Source: an uncultured candidate division WPS-2 bacterium (GTDB lineage Bacteria; Vulcanimicrobiota; Vulcanimicrobiia; Vulcanimicrobiales; Vulcanimicrobiaceae). From it: a DNA stretch of 64,000 bases. The DNA is taken from NCBI GenBank assembly GCA_937927945.1, contig CALEYW010000016.1, positions 1-64,000 of the forward strand, given 5' to 3'. The translations under genes and the position numbers were made by a program. A model generated the notes under the pieces. It ran no database searches, was not told the origin of the DNA, and was given only the letters and a program-made list of their open reading frames with translations. Positions 56,652 to 63,695 of this stretch are shown here, piece by piece (the stretch's first letter is position 1; each line of letters begins with the position of its first letter).

Positions 56652-57571
56652 CCTTCGCGCATCCGCTGTGGCTCATCGCGGGCATCGTCTTGGCCGCACT
56701 TTTTCTCGGCCTGGCGCAACGCGCCGCGCGGCGCGGCGCGGCGTCGGCACTGGCGTACAGCAACCTCGACTTCTTCGAGCAGGCGACGCGGCGGCGGTTC
56801 GATCCGGCCCTCGCGATCGTGCTTGCCGCGGCGCTTGGTGTCGTCGCGCTCGCCGGCGCGCTCGCCGGACCGCGGTTCTTCGCGAACGTCCCCGTTCGCG
56901 GCGGCGCGGTCGTGCTCTGCGTCGACACGTCGGGCTCGATGCGCGCGACCGACGTCGCTCCGACGCGGGCCGACGCGGCCGCCGCTGCGGTGCGCGCGTT
57001 CGTCGATGCGGTGCCGAACGGGACGCGGCTTGCGATCGTCGCCTTCTCGAGCGGGGCCGGGGTCGTTGCGCCGCTCACCGACGACAAGGACGCAGTGCGC
57101 GACGCGATCTCGCGCATCCCGCCGCCGAACGGCGGTACGGCGATCGGTGACGCGCTCGCGATTGCCGCGCGCGTGCTGCCGCCGTCGGGAAAACGGGCGA
57201 TCGTACTCGTCACCGACGGCGTGAACAACCTCGGCGCCGACCCGCTCGCGGTCGCGCCGCAGGTCGGTGCCGCCGGGATCGAGATCGACACGATCGGCAT
57301 CGGCACGAACGGCAGCGGCCAACTGATCCCCGGCACCGCCCTCGAGGCGGGGATGGACGAAGACGCCCTGCGCACGATCGCCGGCTCCGCGCACGGCGCC
57401 TACGCCCGCGCGAACGACGCGAGCTCGCTGCGCACCCGCCTCGCCGCCCTCGCGAACAGCACGACCAAGGAGAAGAAGCGCATCGACGCCTCGCTCCCGC
57501 TCGCGATATTCGGCGGCCTCATCACCCTGCTCGCAGTCGCCGGAGGTCTGCTCGCCGGCCGCTTCCCGTAG
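56648..57571 (+). CDS. VWA-domain membrane protein (BatA-like)
   Basis: 307 residues. N- and C-terminal transmembrane helices (LWLIAGIVLAALFLGLA; LPLAIFGGLITLLAVAGGLL) flank a von Willebrand A domain with the complete MIDAS motif DTSGS (D93), TRLAIVAFSS and VLVTDGVNN. ATGA overlaps the DUF58 stop. Completes the BatD-MoxR-DUF58-VWA set, which in other bacteria supports envelope or stress functions. Confidence 0.92.
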   Translation: MTFAHPLWLIAGIVLAALFLGLAQRAARRGAASALAYSNLDFFEQATRRRFDPALAIVLAAALGVVALAGALAGPRFFANVPVRGGAVVLCVDTSGSMRATDVAPTRADAAAAAVRAFVDAVPNGTRLAIVAFSSGAGVVAPLTDDKDAVRDAISRIPPPNGGTAIGDALAIAARVLPPSGKRAIVLVTDGVNNLGADPLAVAPQVGAAGIEIDTIGIGTNGSGQLIPGTALEAGMDEDALRTIAGSAHGAYARANDASSLRTRLAALANSTTKEKKRIDASLPLAIFGGLITLLAVAGGLLAGRFP

Positions 57572-57579
57572 GTCTCGTT

Positions 57580-57606
57580 GTCACCCTTCGACAGGCTCAG
57601 GGTGAC
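57580..57606. repeat. Dispersed palindromic repeat (CCTTCGACAGGCTCAGG type)
   Basis: GTCACCCT-11 bases-AGGGTGAC is an eight-pair hairpin with the loop TCGACAGGCTC. This sequence type is a common dispersed repeat in many high-GC genomes. It lies between the VWA gene and pdxH and can act as a bidirectional terminator. Upstream of pdxH it can be mistranslated as SPFDRLRVTG. Confidence 0.7.
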
Positions 57607-57628
57607 GGGGACGCGTAGTCGTTTTGCG

Positions 57629-58270
57629 ATGAACGACGACATCCTGATGCGGCGGACGACGTACGCGCGCGAAGTGCTCGACGAAGCGTCGGTCGCGGCC
57701 GATCCGTTCGCGCAGTTCGGTCATTGGTTCGGGGAAGCACTGGCGACGCCGGGAATCATCGAACCGAACGCGATGAGCGTCGCGACCGTGGGAGGCGAGG
57801 GGAAGCCGTCGTCGCGCGTCGTGCTGCTGCGCGGCTGGGATGCGCGCGGCTTCGTCTTCTACACCAACTACGAGAGCCGCAAGGGCAAGGAGGCGGCGGC
57901 GAACCCGTTCGCCGCGCTGTTGTTCTGGTGGGGTGCACTAGAGCGGCAGATCCGCATCGAAGGATCGCTGGAGCGGGTCGCGGCGGCCGAGAGCGACGCC
58001 TATTTCGCGACCCGGCCACGCGGCCACCAGCTGAGCGCGTGGGCGTCGGAACAGAGCGAACCCGTCGCCGAGAAGGCCGCCCTCGAGCGAGCGATGGCGC
58101 AAGCAGAAGAGCGGTTTCCAGACGAGGTACCGCGCCCACCCCATTGGGGCGGTTTTCGCGTGGTGCCGGAGCGCTTCGAGTTCTGGCAAGGCCGGCCGAA
58201 CCGCGTCCACGATCGGATCGCCTACGAGCAAGCTGCTGGAGGCTGGCGACCCGTCAGGCTTTCGCCATAA
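57629..58270 (+). CDS. pdxH: Pyridoxamine 5'-phosphate oxidase
   Basis: 213 residues starting MNDDILMRRTTYAREVLDE. It uses FMN to oxidise pyridoxamine or pyridoxine phosphate to PLP. PSSRVVLLRGWDARGFVFYTNY, SRKGKEAAANPFAALLFWW, RQIRIEG and FWQGRPNRVHDR are the family motifs that contact FMN and substrate. The start at 57629 is chosen because upstream codons come from the dispersed repeat. Confidence 0.95.
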   Translation: MNDDILMRRTTYAREVLDEASVAADPFAQFGHWFGEALATPGIIEPNAMSVATVGGEGKPSSRVVLLRGWDARGFVFYTNYESRKGKEAAANPFAALLFWWGALERQIRIEGSLERVAAAESDAYFATRPRGHQLSAWASEQSEPVAEKAALERAMAQAEERFPDEVPRPPHWGGFRVVPERFEFWQGRPNRVHDRIAYEQAAGGWRPVRLSP

Positions 58271-58274
58271 GCGG

Positions 58275-58304
58275 TTGACGCCCGCGCTCGGCCCGTGCTA
58301 TTCT
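58275..58304 (+). promoter_or_regulatory. Promoter of the sulfonate-type ABC operon
   Basis: TTGACG (58275-58280), an 18-base spacer and TATTCT (58299-58304), just after the pdxH stop. Expected transcript start about 58311, only about four bases before the leader frame ATG at 58315. Confidence 0.65.
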
Positions 58305-58314
58305 CGCCGCACTC

Positions 58315-58395
58315 ATGCTGACCGCCGGCTCGTTTATGGCGATGTCGATGTGCTGTCTCCTCTCGCGGGGGTCGGCTAGGATCGGCATGAGCTGA
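58315..58395 (+). CDS. Leader peptide with tandem Cys codons (putative attenuator peptide)
   Basis: 26 codons from ATG 58315 to TGA 58393-58395. The middle reads FMAMSMCCLLSRG, with adjacent TGC and TGT at 58351-58356 and three nearby Met codons. There is no Shine-Dalgarno sequence, and the ATG is about four bases from the predicted transcript start, so it would be leaderless. It precedes a strong terminator and the ABC operon. Cys-rich leaderless leaders that attenuate sulfur genes are described in mycobacteria; this looks analogous. A comparative check would be needed to prove translation. Confidence 0.5.
   Translation: MLTAGSFMAMSMCCLLSRGSARIGMS
58369..58376 (+). promoter_or_regulatory. 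Putative antiterminator arm
   Basis: GGGTCGGC (58369-58376), inside the leader frame four codons after the Cys pair, is perfectly complementary to GCCGACCC (58429-58436) in the left arm and loop of the terminator. Pairing would prevent the terminator from forming. A ribosome stalled on the Cys codons would leave this arm exposed. Confidence 0.45.
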
Positions 58396-58419
58396 TCGCG
58401 CAGTGCGCGACGCAAGTGC

Positions 58420-58456
58420 AGAGCCCTCGCCGACCCGGCGGGGGCTCTTTCGTTTT
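58420..58456 (+). terminator. Intrinsic terminator in the leader of the sulfonate-type operon
   Basis: A 13-pair stem (58420-58432 with 58436-58448, one U-G pair, loop ACC) followed by TTCGTTTT. It stands between the operon promoter and the first structural gene, 37 bases before the ATG at 58493, so it must be overcome for expression: the arrangement of an attenuator. Confidence 0.72.
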
Positions 58457-58492
58457 CATCCGCTTTCCCATCGCATCAGGAGGCGACAGGAC

Positions 58493-59482
58493 ATGGCTTC
58501 ACTCTCTCGATCGTTCTTTCTCACGCTTGCCGGCGGCGCATCGCTCGCCGCGGCGCTGCCCCGCACGGCGCAGGCTGCGGGCCTCGATCACCTCGGAATC
58601 GACTACGCCTTCTACAACCCGCCCAGCCTCGTACTCAAGTCGAAAGGCTGGCTCGAAGAGGCGCTGGCCAAGAACAAGACCTCGGTCGAATGGGTGCTTT
58701 CACTGGGCTCGAACAAGGGCAACGAGTTCGTCGAAGCCGGGACGGTCGCGTTCGGATCGACCGCCGGCAGCGCGGCATTCCTGGCGCGCGCCAACGGCAC
58801 GCCGCTGCACAGCGTGTTCCTGTACTCGCAGCCGGAGTGGACCGCGATCGTCGTCGCGAAGGATTCGCCGCTGCGGTCGCTGCGCGATCTCAAAGGAAAG
58901 AAGATCGCCGCGACCCGCGGTACCGACCCGTGGTTCTTCCTGCTGCGCGCGCTCGGGACCGTCGGGCTGACGCAGAGCGACGTCGAGATCGTGCCGCTGC
59001 AGCATCCCGACGGACGGGTCGCGCTCGAACGCGGTCAAGTCGACGCCTGGGCCGGTCTCGATCCGCACATGGCGGCCTCGCAGCTCGAAGCGGGTTCGCG
59101 CCTGCTCTACCGCAACGTCGCGTTCAACACGTACGGTTCGCTCAACGCGCGCGAAGACTTCCTCAAGGACCATCCCGACATCGTCGAGATCGTCCTCAAG
59201 CAGTACGTGCGCGCGCGCCAGTACGCAGCGACGCACGTCGACGAAACGGCCGCCTTGCTCGCCGCAGCATCGAAGGTCGAACTTCGCGTCGCGCAGCTGC
59301 AGCTCCGCGAGCGCACCAAGTATCCGGGCAACGGCGTTCCCGACAAGTCCTTCCGCGATGCGGTGGGCGGCGTCGTCGCGTTCGTGCGCGCCGAGAAGTT
59401 GGCCAAGCCCGGCGCCGATCTCGACGCGGCCGCGTCGTCGCTGCCGGATACGCATCCCGGCGAGCTCGCCTTGCGTGGTTAG
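58493..59482 (+). CDS. ssuA: ABC transporter substrate-binding protein, aliphatic sulfonate type
   Basis: 329 residues with AGGAGG upstream. Signal peptide SRSFFLTLAGGASLAAALPRTAQA. The mature protein has the SsuA/TauA-type fold: DYAFYNPPSLVLKSKGWLEE, VEWVLSLGSNKGNEFVEAGTV, DLKGKKIAATRGTDPWFFLL and VDAWAGLDPHMAAS. It would deliver sulfonates or related organosulfur compounds in the periplasm. The operon leader carries a predicted Cys-responsive attenuator, which supports a sulfur role. Nitrate or taurine ligands remain possible. Confidence 0.85.
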   Translation: MASLSRSFFLTLAGGASLAAALPRTAQAAGLDHLGIDYAFYNPPSLVLKSKGWLEEALAKNKTSVEWVLSLGSNKGNEFVEAGTVAFGSTAGSAAFLARANGTPLHSVFLYSQPEWTAIVVAKDSPLRSLRDLKGKKIAATRGTDPWFFLLRALGTVGLTQSDVEIVPLQHPDGRVALERGQVDAWAGLDPHMAASQLEAGSRLLYRNVAFNTYGSLNAREDFLKDHPDIVEIVLKQYVRARQYAATHVDETAALLAAASKVELRVAQLQLRERTKYPGNGVPDKSFRDAVGGVVAFVRAEKLAKPGADLDAAASSLPDTHPGELALRG

Positions 59483-60218
59483 ATTCGCCGTCCCGGCCGG
59501 GCTGGTCGCGCTGTGGTGGATCGCGACGTCGCTGGGCTGGGTGAAGTCCTACCAGTTCGCCTCACCGCGCGACGTCGTCGTCGAGCTGCAGCAGCTCGCC
59601 CTCACCGGCATGTTGTGGCACGACGTCAGCGTGAGCGTGGCGCGCGTCGCGGCGGGTTTCGGGATCGCGTTGCTCCTCGCGATCGTTCTCGGGGCGCTGG
59701 TCGGCGGTTCGCGCGGCGTCGAGCGCGCCCTCGACCCCACGCTGCAAGGAATCCGGGCGGTGCCGTCGCTGGCCTGGGTGCCGCTGATCCTCATGGGCCT
59801 GGGCATCGGGGAGACCGCGAAGATCACGCTGGTCGCAATCGGCGCGTTCTTCCCCATCTACGTCGCGCTCGTCGCCGGCATTCGCGGCGTCGATCGGAAG
59901 CTGGTCGAGGTGGGCGCGTCCTTCGGCCTCTCGCGCACGGCGCTCATCGTGCGCGTGCTGATCCCGGCGACGCTGCCGCAGCTGCTGGTCGGCGCGCGCA
60001 TCGGGCTCACCCAAGCGTGGCTGTTCCTCGTCGCTGCGGAATTGCTCGCCGCGACGAGCGGGATCGGCTTCCTGCTCACCGACGGAGAGCAGACCACGCG
60101 CACCGATGAGATCCTGGTCGCGATCCTGCTGTTCGCGGTGTGCGGCAAACTCTCGGAAAGCGGGATGCGCTGGCTCGAGAAGCGTCTGGTCGGCTGGACC
60201 GACACGGTGCCGGCATGA
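59475..60218 (+). CDS. ssuC: ABC transporter permease, aliphatic sulfonate type
   Basis: 247 residues from a GTG overlapping the binding-protein stop by eight bases. Six or so transmembrane helices; the EAA-loop-like GASFGLSRTALIVRVLIPATLPQLL (about 158-182) contacts the ATPase. GIRAVPSLAWVPLILMGLGIGE is typical of SsuC/TauC permeases. ATGA overlap with the ATPase gene. Confidence 0.88.
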   Translation: MVRFAVPAGLVALWWIATSLGWVKSYQFASPRDVVVELQQLALTGMLWHDVSVSVARVAAGFGIALLLAIVLGALVGGSRGVERALDPTLQGIRAVPSLAWVPLILMGLGIGETAKITLVAIGAFFPIYVALVAGIRGVDRKLVEVGASFGLSRTALIVRVLIPATLPQLLVGARIGLTQAWLFLVAAELLAATSGIGFLLTDGEQTTRTDEILVAILLFAVCGKLSESGMRWLEKRLVGWTDTVPA

Positions 60219-60916
60219 GTGCAGCGCGTATCCGTCATCTGCAGAAGGCGTATGGAGCGCATCTCGTCTTCGACGGGCTCGACCTGGACGTCGCGCGCGG
60301 CGAGCGTGTCGCTATTCTCGGTGCGAGCGGCTGCGGCAAGTCGACGCTGCTGCGCTGCATCGCCGGACTCGAACGGCCCGACGCCGGCACGATCGCGACC
60401 TCGGGCGAGATCGGCGTCGTCTTTCAGGAGCCGCGGCTCTTTCCGTGGCTCGACGTGGAACGCAACGTCGCGTTTCCGGCCCGCAATGCCGGCGAACGCG
60501 CGCGTGTCGAGGGCGTCCTCGGCCTCGTCGGCTTGGCGCACGCCGCGAAACGTCTGCCGAAGCAGCTCTCCGGCGGGATGGCGCAACGCGCCGCGCTCGC
60601 CCGCGCGCTGGTTCGCGATCCGCATTTGCTCTTGCTCGACGAACCGTTCGGGGCACTCGACGCGCTGCGGCGCATCGAGCTGCGCGCGGCCGTGCGCGAG
60701 ATCCTCGAGTTCACCAAAGCGTCGGCGATCTTGGTGACGCACGACGTCGAAGACGCGCTGGTGCTCGCCGACCGGGTGATCGTGCTGGCCGGGGCACCGG
60801 CCGAGGTCGTCTTCACCGGCACCGTCGGCGAGGACGCGACCCGGGTCGCAATCTTGGGCGCCCTCGGCGTCACGGAGCACGGCGGCCAGGCGCGGCGCTC
60901 GCAGGCCCGACTGTAG
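60215..60916 (+). CDS. ssuB: ABC transporter ATPase, aliphatic sulfonate type
   Basis: 233 residues. Walker A GASGCGKST (36-44), Q-loop VVFQEPRLFPWL, signature LSGGMAQRAALARAL, Walker B LLLLDEPFGALD and the switch His in LVTHDVEDAL. It powers the importer with the permease above. No FMNH2-dependent monooxygenase (ssuD) follows, so desulfonation must rely on genes elsewhere. Ends five bases before the convergent Crp-like gene. Confidence 0.92.
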   Translation: MSAARIRHLQKAYGAHLVFDGLDLDVARGERVAILGASGCGKSTLLRCIAGLERPDAGTIATSGEIGVVFQEPRLFPWLDVERNVAFPARNAGERARVEGVLGLVGLAHAAKRLPKQLSGGMAQRAALARALVRDPHLLLLDEPFGALDALRRIELRAAVREILEFTKASAILVTHDVEDALVLADRVIVLAGAPAEVVFTGTVGEDATRVAILGALGVTEHGGQARRSQARL

Positions 60917-60920
60917 GCAT

Positions 60921-61673
60921 TTACAGGCGGGCGATGCGCTTTCGCGTGCTAAGGGCCTGACCCCAGCTTTCCAGCGCGTCGTTGAAGACGCGTACGGTGG
61001 CTTGGTAGCACTCGCACGCGAGCGATTCCAGCACGGGGCGGTTCACGATGTGCACGTGTCCGCGGGTGTACTCGATCGCGCCGGCATCGTGCAGGTGTTT
61101 CGCCGCCTCGCTGACCGTCGCGCGGCGCACGCCCAGCATGATCGACAGAAACTCGTGCGTGAGCTGATAGTCCTCGCGCGAAGCGCGGTCCGCCACCAGC
61201 AGCAGCCATCGCGCGCACCGCTGCTGCAGTGAATGCACGGTGTTGCAGACGATCATCTGCTCGACGAAGAACATGCGTCCTTTTTCGGTGGAACGGATCA
61301 GCGCGTCGAGTCTCGAGTTCCGCTCGATCGCGTCAAGGAAAGCCGTCGTGCGCATGCGCGCGACCCTTCCGTCGACTTGGCAGATCGTCGTTCGCAGCAC
61401 CGGCGCTCCGAAAGCGATCTCGACGCCCGAGGCGCCCTCGTTGCCGACCGTCCCGACCTCCGCGGTCTCGCCGTCTACGAGCGTCGTGACCACCGAGAGG
61501 ACGGCGTCGATCGGAAAGACGACCCAGTCGTACGACGCATCGGGCGCGTGCGTCGTGACGCCCGCCGCAATGTCGACGACCTCCAGCGCCGGCACGATGT
61601 CGGCGCGCTCGCCCAAGGGAAGCGCGTCGAGCAGCCGGTTACCGCCCTCGTAGGTTCTGCCGATTCTGACCAC
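60921..61673 (-). CDS. Crp/Fnr-family transcriptional regulator
   Basis: 250 residues. An N-terminal cyclic-nucleotide-binding-like barrel (VVFPIDAVLSVVTTLVDGETAEVGTVGNEG) is followed by a dimer helix and a winged helix-turn-helix (HEFLSIMLGVRRATVSEAAKHL). The cNMP phosphate-binding cassette (GE...RSA) is not intact and there is no Cys set for an iron-sulfur cluster, so the effector is unknown. Divergent from the membrane-protein/XRE pair; the 121-base gap carries 21-bp-spaced repeats. Confidence 0.85.
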   Translation of the reverse strand: MVRIGRTYEGGNRLLDALPLGERADIVPALEVVDIAAGVTTHAPDASYDWVVFPIDAVLSVVTTLVDGETAEVGTVGNEGASGVEIAFGAPVLRTTICQVDGRVARMRTTAFLDAIERNSRLDALIRSTEKGRMFFVEQMIVCNTVHSLQQRCARWLLLVADRASREDYQLTHEFLSIMLGVRRATVSEAAKHLHDAGAIEYTRGHVHIVNRPVLESLACECYQATVRVFNDALESWGQALSTRKRIARL

Positions 61674-61718
61674 AGCCGTCCTCCGTACGCAAGCGTACCG
61701 AAATGGTTATGCCCACGC

Positions 61719-61774
61719 CAGCAAAGGTCAAGCAACGTCGACAAAAAGACAAGTAACCTTGACATAAAGACAAG
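61719..61774 (+). repeat. Three direct repeats at 21-bp spacing in a divergent promoter region
   Basis: Copies end at 61732, 61753 and 61774. The second and third (GACAAAAAGACAAG, 61740-61753; GACATAAAGACAAG, 61761-61774) agree at 13 of 14 bases; the first is weaker (9 of 14). The 21-base period places the copies on the same DNA face. The last copy overlaps the -35 element of the downstream promoter, a likely operator for a repressor. Confidence 0.65.
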
Positions 61775-61787
61775 AATACCGTACACT
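61759..61787 (+). promoter_or_regulatory. Promoter of the membrane-protein/XRE pair
   Basis: TTGACA (61759-61764), 17 bases, TACACT (61782-61787). The expected start at about 61794 is immediately next to the ATG at 61795, and no Shine-Dalgarno sequence is present, suggesting a leaderless transcript. Confidence 0.68.
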
Positions 61788-61794
61788 TCAGCCC

Positions 61795-62184
61795 ATGGTC
61801 AAACGTGCGGTAAACAAGCGCATGGTGCGCTACGGCATCTGGATGGCCATGTATTGCGCGGTCATGCTCGTCGACGGTTTCTCGCTGCCGAGGCCGATCA
61901 AGACGGACGTCGTGCACGTCGTCGGCGCGCTCCTGCCGATGATTCCGCTGCTCTTCGCGATGCAGGCCAACATCGGCGCGATCCGATCGATGGACGAACT
62001 CGGCCGCCGCTACCATGTCGAAGGGATGATGTTCGCGATCATCGGGACGATTGTCGTCACGCTGACCATGGGCTTTCTGCAGTGGATGGCCGCGGGTCCG
62101 ACCATCAGCCTGGGTTGGGTCTGGCCCATCATCGCGGCATTCTACGGCATCGGAGCCGCGTTCGCGCGACGCAAGTACTCGTGA
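61795..62184 (+). CDS. Small membrane protein of unknown function
   Basis: 129 residues, about four transmembrane helices (YGIWMAMYCAVMLVDGF, VVGALLPMIPLLFAMQA, GMMFAIIGTIVVTLTMGFL, WPIIAAFYGIGAAFA) with a basic start and end. Its GTGA overlap with the XRE gene is a recurring arrangement in which the small HTH regulator controls the membrane protein. Function unknown. Confidence 0.82.
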   Translation: MVKRAVNKRMVRYGIWMAMYCAVMLVDGFSLPRPIKTDVVHVVGALLPMIPLLFAMQANIGAIRSMDELGRRYHVEGMMFAIIGTIVVTLTMGFLQWMAAGPTISLGWVWPIIAAFYGIGAAFARRKYS

Positions 62185-62384
62185 CCAATCGATTGCGCGT
62201 GCTGCGCGCCGAGCGGGGCTGGTCGCAAGCCGAACTTGCCGATCGCCTCGGCGTCAGCCGTCAAACCGTCAACGCGCTCGAAGTGGGCAAATACGACCCC
62301 TCGCTCGGGCTCGCGTTCAAGATCGCCCGTCTCTTCGGGTGCAGCGTGCACGACGTCTTTCATGAAGAAGCCGTCAATGTCTAA
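62181..62384 (+). CDS. Small XRE-family helix-turn-helix regulator
   Basis: 67 residues from a GTG overlapping the membrane-protein stop. Essentially a lone Cro/CI-type HTH: LRVLRAERGWSQAELADRLG, VSRQTVNALEVGKYDPSLG, ending FGCSVHDVFHEEA. This type (one HTH, ending in FxxxxxDVF) usually accompanies a membrane protein of the DUF-type seen upstream and probably autoregulates through the 21-bp repeats. Confidence 0.9.
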   Translation: MTNRLRVLRAERGWSQAELADRLGVSRQTVNALEVGKYDPSLGLAFKIARLFGCSVHDVFHEEAVNV

Positions 62385-62429
62385 GCCGGCCTGACGCTGG
62401 CGACTTCGTCGGACGAAGGGAGGCGAAGA

Positions 62430-62453
62430 ATGCGATTCCTATGCAAATACTAA
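62430..62453 (+). other. Short upstream reading frame before the methyltransferase
   Basis: Seven codons (MRFLCKY, TAA at 62451-62453) with a strong GGGAGG (62418-62423) six bases upstream, lying 34 bases before the methyltransferase start, whose own ribosome site is poor. It could be a leader frame or chance. Confidence 0.3.
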
Positions 62454-62487
62454 GGAATTCACGCACTACGCTGGGATACGGTCTAGG

Positions 62488-63225
62488 ATGTCACAAGCTG
62501 CGGCGCACTTCCCTGCGCTTCCGTCGGAGGATCTGATCTATCGGGTCACCGGCAAGCGCGATGCCGATCTCTTCGCGGTGTCGGGACTTCTGGCGGTCGA
62601 CGACCTGGAACCCGGATTGCACCTGCTCGGGCGCAAGTTTTGCGACGTTCGCCGCGCTCTCGACCTCGGTTGCGGCCCCGGCCGCATAGCGCGCTGGCTC
62701 CAGCGCAAGATCCCGGATGCGTTTCTGCTGGGATGCGACATCGATGAGGCCGCAATCGCCTGGGCTGCCGATGCCTTGCCGAACGGCAACTTTGTCGTCA
62801 ACGGGCATTTGCCGCCGCTGCCTTTGCCCGCCGAATCGATCGATTTCGTATACGCGTGGAGCCTCTTCACCCACCTCGACGAGTCGTATCAAGATGCGTG
62901 GCTCGCGGAACTGCACCGCGTCACGATCCCCGGCGCCTCGCTGCTGCTTACGACGAGCGGGGAGATCATGTGGGAGTACCTTCGCACACGGTCCGCCCAC
63001 GCGAAGCTCGACGACTTGCTCGCGCGGCGAGCGGACTTCGACCGAACGGGATTCGTCTTTTGGGGCAACGACGGTTGGGAGCAGCACTTCCCGGCGTACT
63101 ATCACACCACGTTCCACACTCCGCAGTACGTGCGCGCGCATTGGTCGAGTTGGTTTGAGGTCGTCGACGTCGTCCTCGGCGGCGCACAGCCGGCTCAAGA
63201 TATGATCGTGCTGCGCCGGCGGTAG
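62488..63225 (+). CDS. SAM-dependent class I methyltransferase
   Basis: 245 residues. Motif I is ALDLGCGPGRIARWLQ (about 58-73), with GCDIDEAAIAWA for the ribose-binding acid, GHLPPLPLPAESIDFVYAWSLFTHL for motifs II-III and LLLTTSGE. The target is unknown; the fold is that of small-molecule or lipid methyltransferases. No partner genes are evident. Confidence 0.88.
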   Translation: MSQAAAHFPALPSEDLIYRVTGKRDADLFAVSGLLAVDDLEPGLHLLGRKFCDVRRALDLGCGPGRIARWLQRKIPDAFLLGCDIDEAAIAWAADALPNGNFVVNGHLPPLPLPAESIDFVYAWSLFTHLDESYQDAWLAELHRVTIPGASLLLTTSGEIMWEYLRTRSAHAKLDDLLARRADFDRTGFVFWGNDGWEQHFPAYYHTTFHTPQYVRAHWSSWFEVVDVVLGGAQPAQDMIVLRRR

Positions 63226-63304
63226 GCATCTTCGCGGTCGCGGTGAGCCGCACGCACGCAGAGCAACACATCGTCTCTGTACGGAGATGAGATAACGGGG
63301 CATC

Positions 63305-63544
63305 ATGGGACCCGCGGCTGAGGAGGTCGTGGAACTGCATGGAGCCCGCGGCATGAATGCGACACAAGTCTTCGCCGACGGAAACGTCGGCCGCGTCTCG
63401 CTGCACGAAGCTCGCGCGGCGATGCTTGCCGCCGCCGCACCACTCTCGGTCGAAGAAATCTTTCTCGCTGCCGCGCACAATCGCACGCTGGAGGTCGAGG
63501 TGCTCGACTGGGACCGCGTCGGGTTCGTGAGCATCTCGGTATGA
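63305..63544 (+). CDS. Hypothetical protein
   Basis: 79 residues (NATQVFADGNVGRVSLHEAR, APLSVEEIFLAAAHNRTLEV). No family recognised. The frame beyond the stop continues with protein-like sequence after a one-base shift (DPQASVSLSLLRSDVAARR to about 63640), so this may be a frameshifted longer gene. Low confidence. Confidence 0.35.
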   Translation: MGPAAEEVVELHGARGMNATQVFADGNVGRVSLHEARAAMLAAAAPLSVEEIFLAAAHNRTLEVEVLDWDRVGFVSISV

Positions 63545-63695
63545 TCCGCAAGCCTCCGTATCGCTGTCCTTGCTGCGCTCGGACGTGGCGGCCCGCCGCA
63601 ACCGCGAGAGCGTCCGCGCATTGGTCGGCGTTCTGCCGAGCGTGCGCGTCGCGGTGCACGCACCGCGGTCATATCCCTGCCCTTGGAGAACCATC

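Noticed and set aside
58315..58395. Treating the leader frame as merely a random short ORF
   Set aside because: Not dismissed: position at the transcript start, tandem Cys codons, and a complementary arm to a strong terminator make chance less likely, though translation is unproven.
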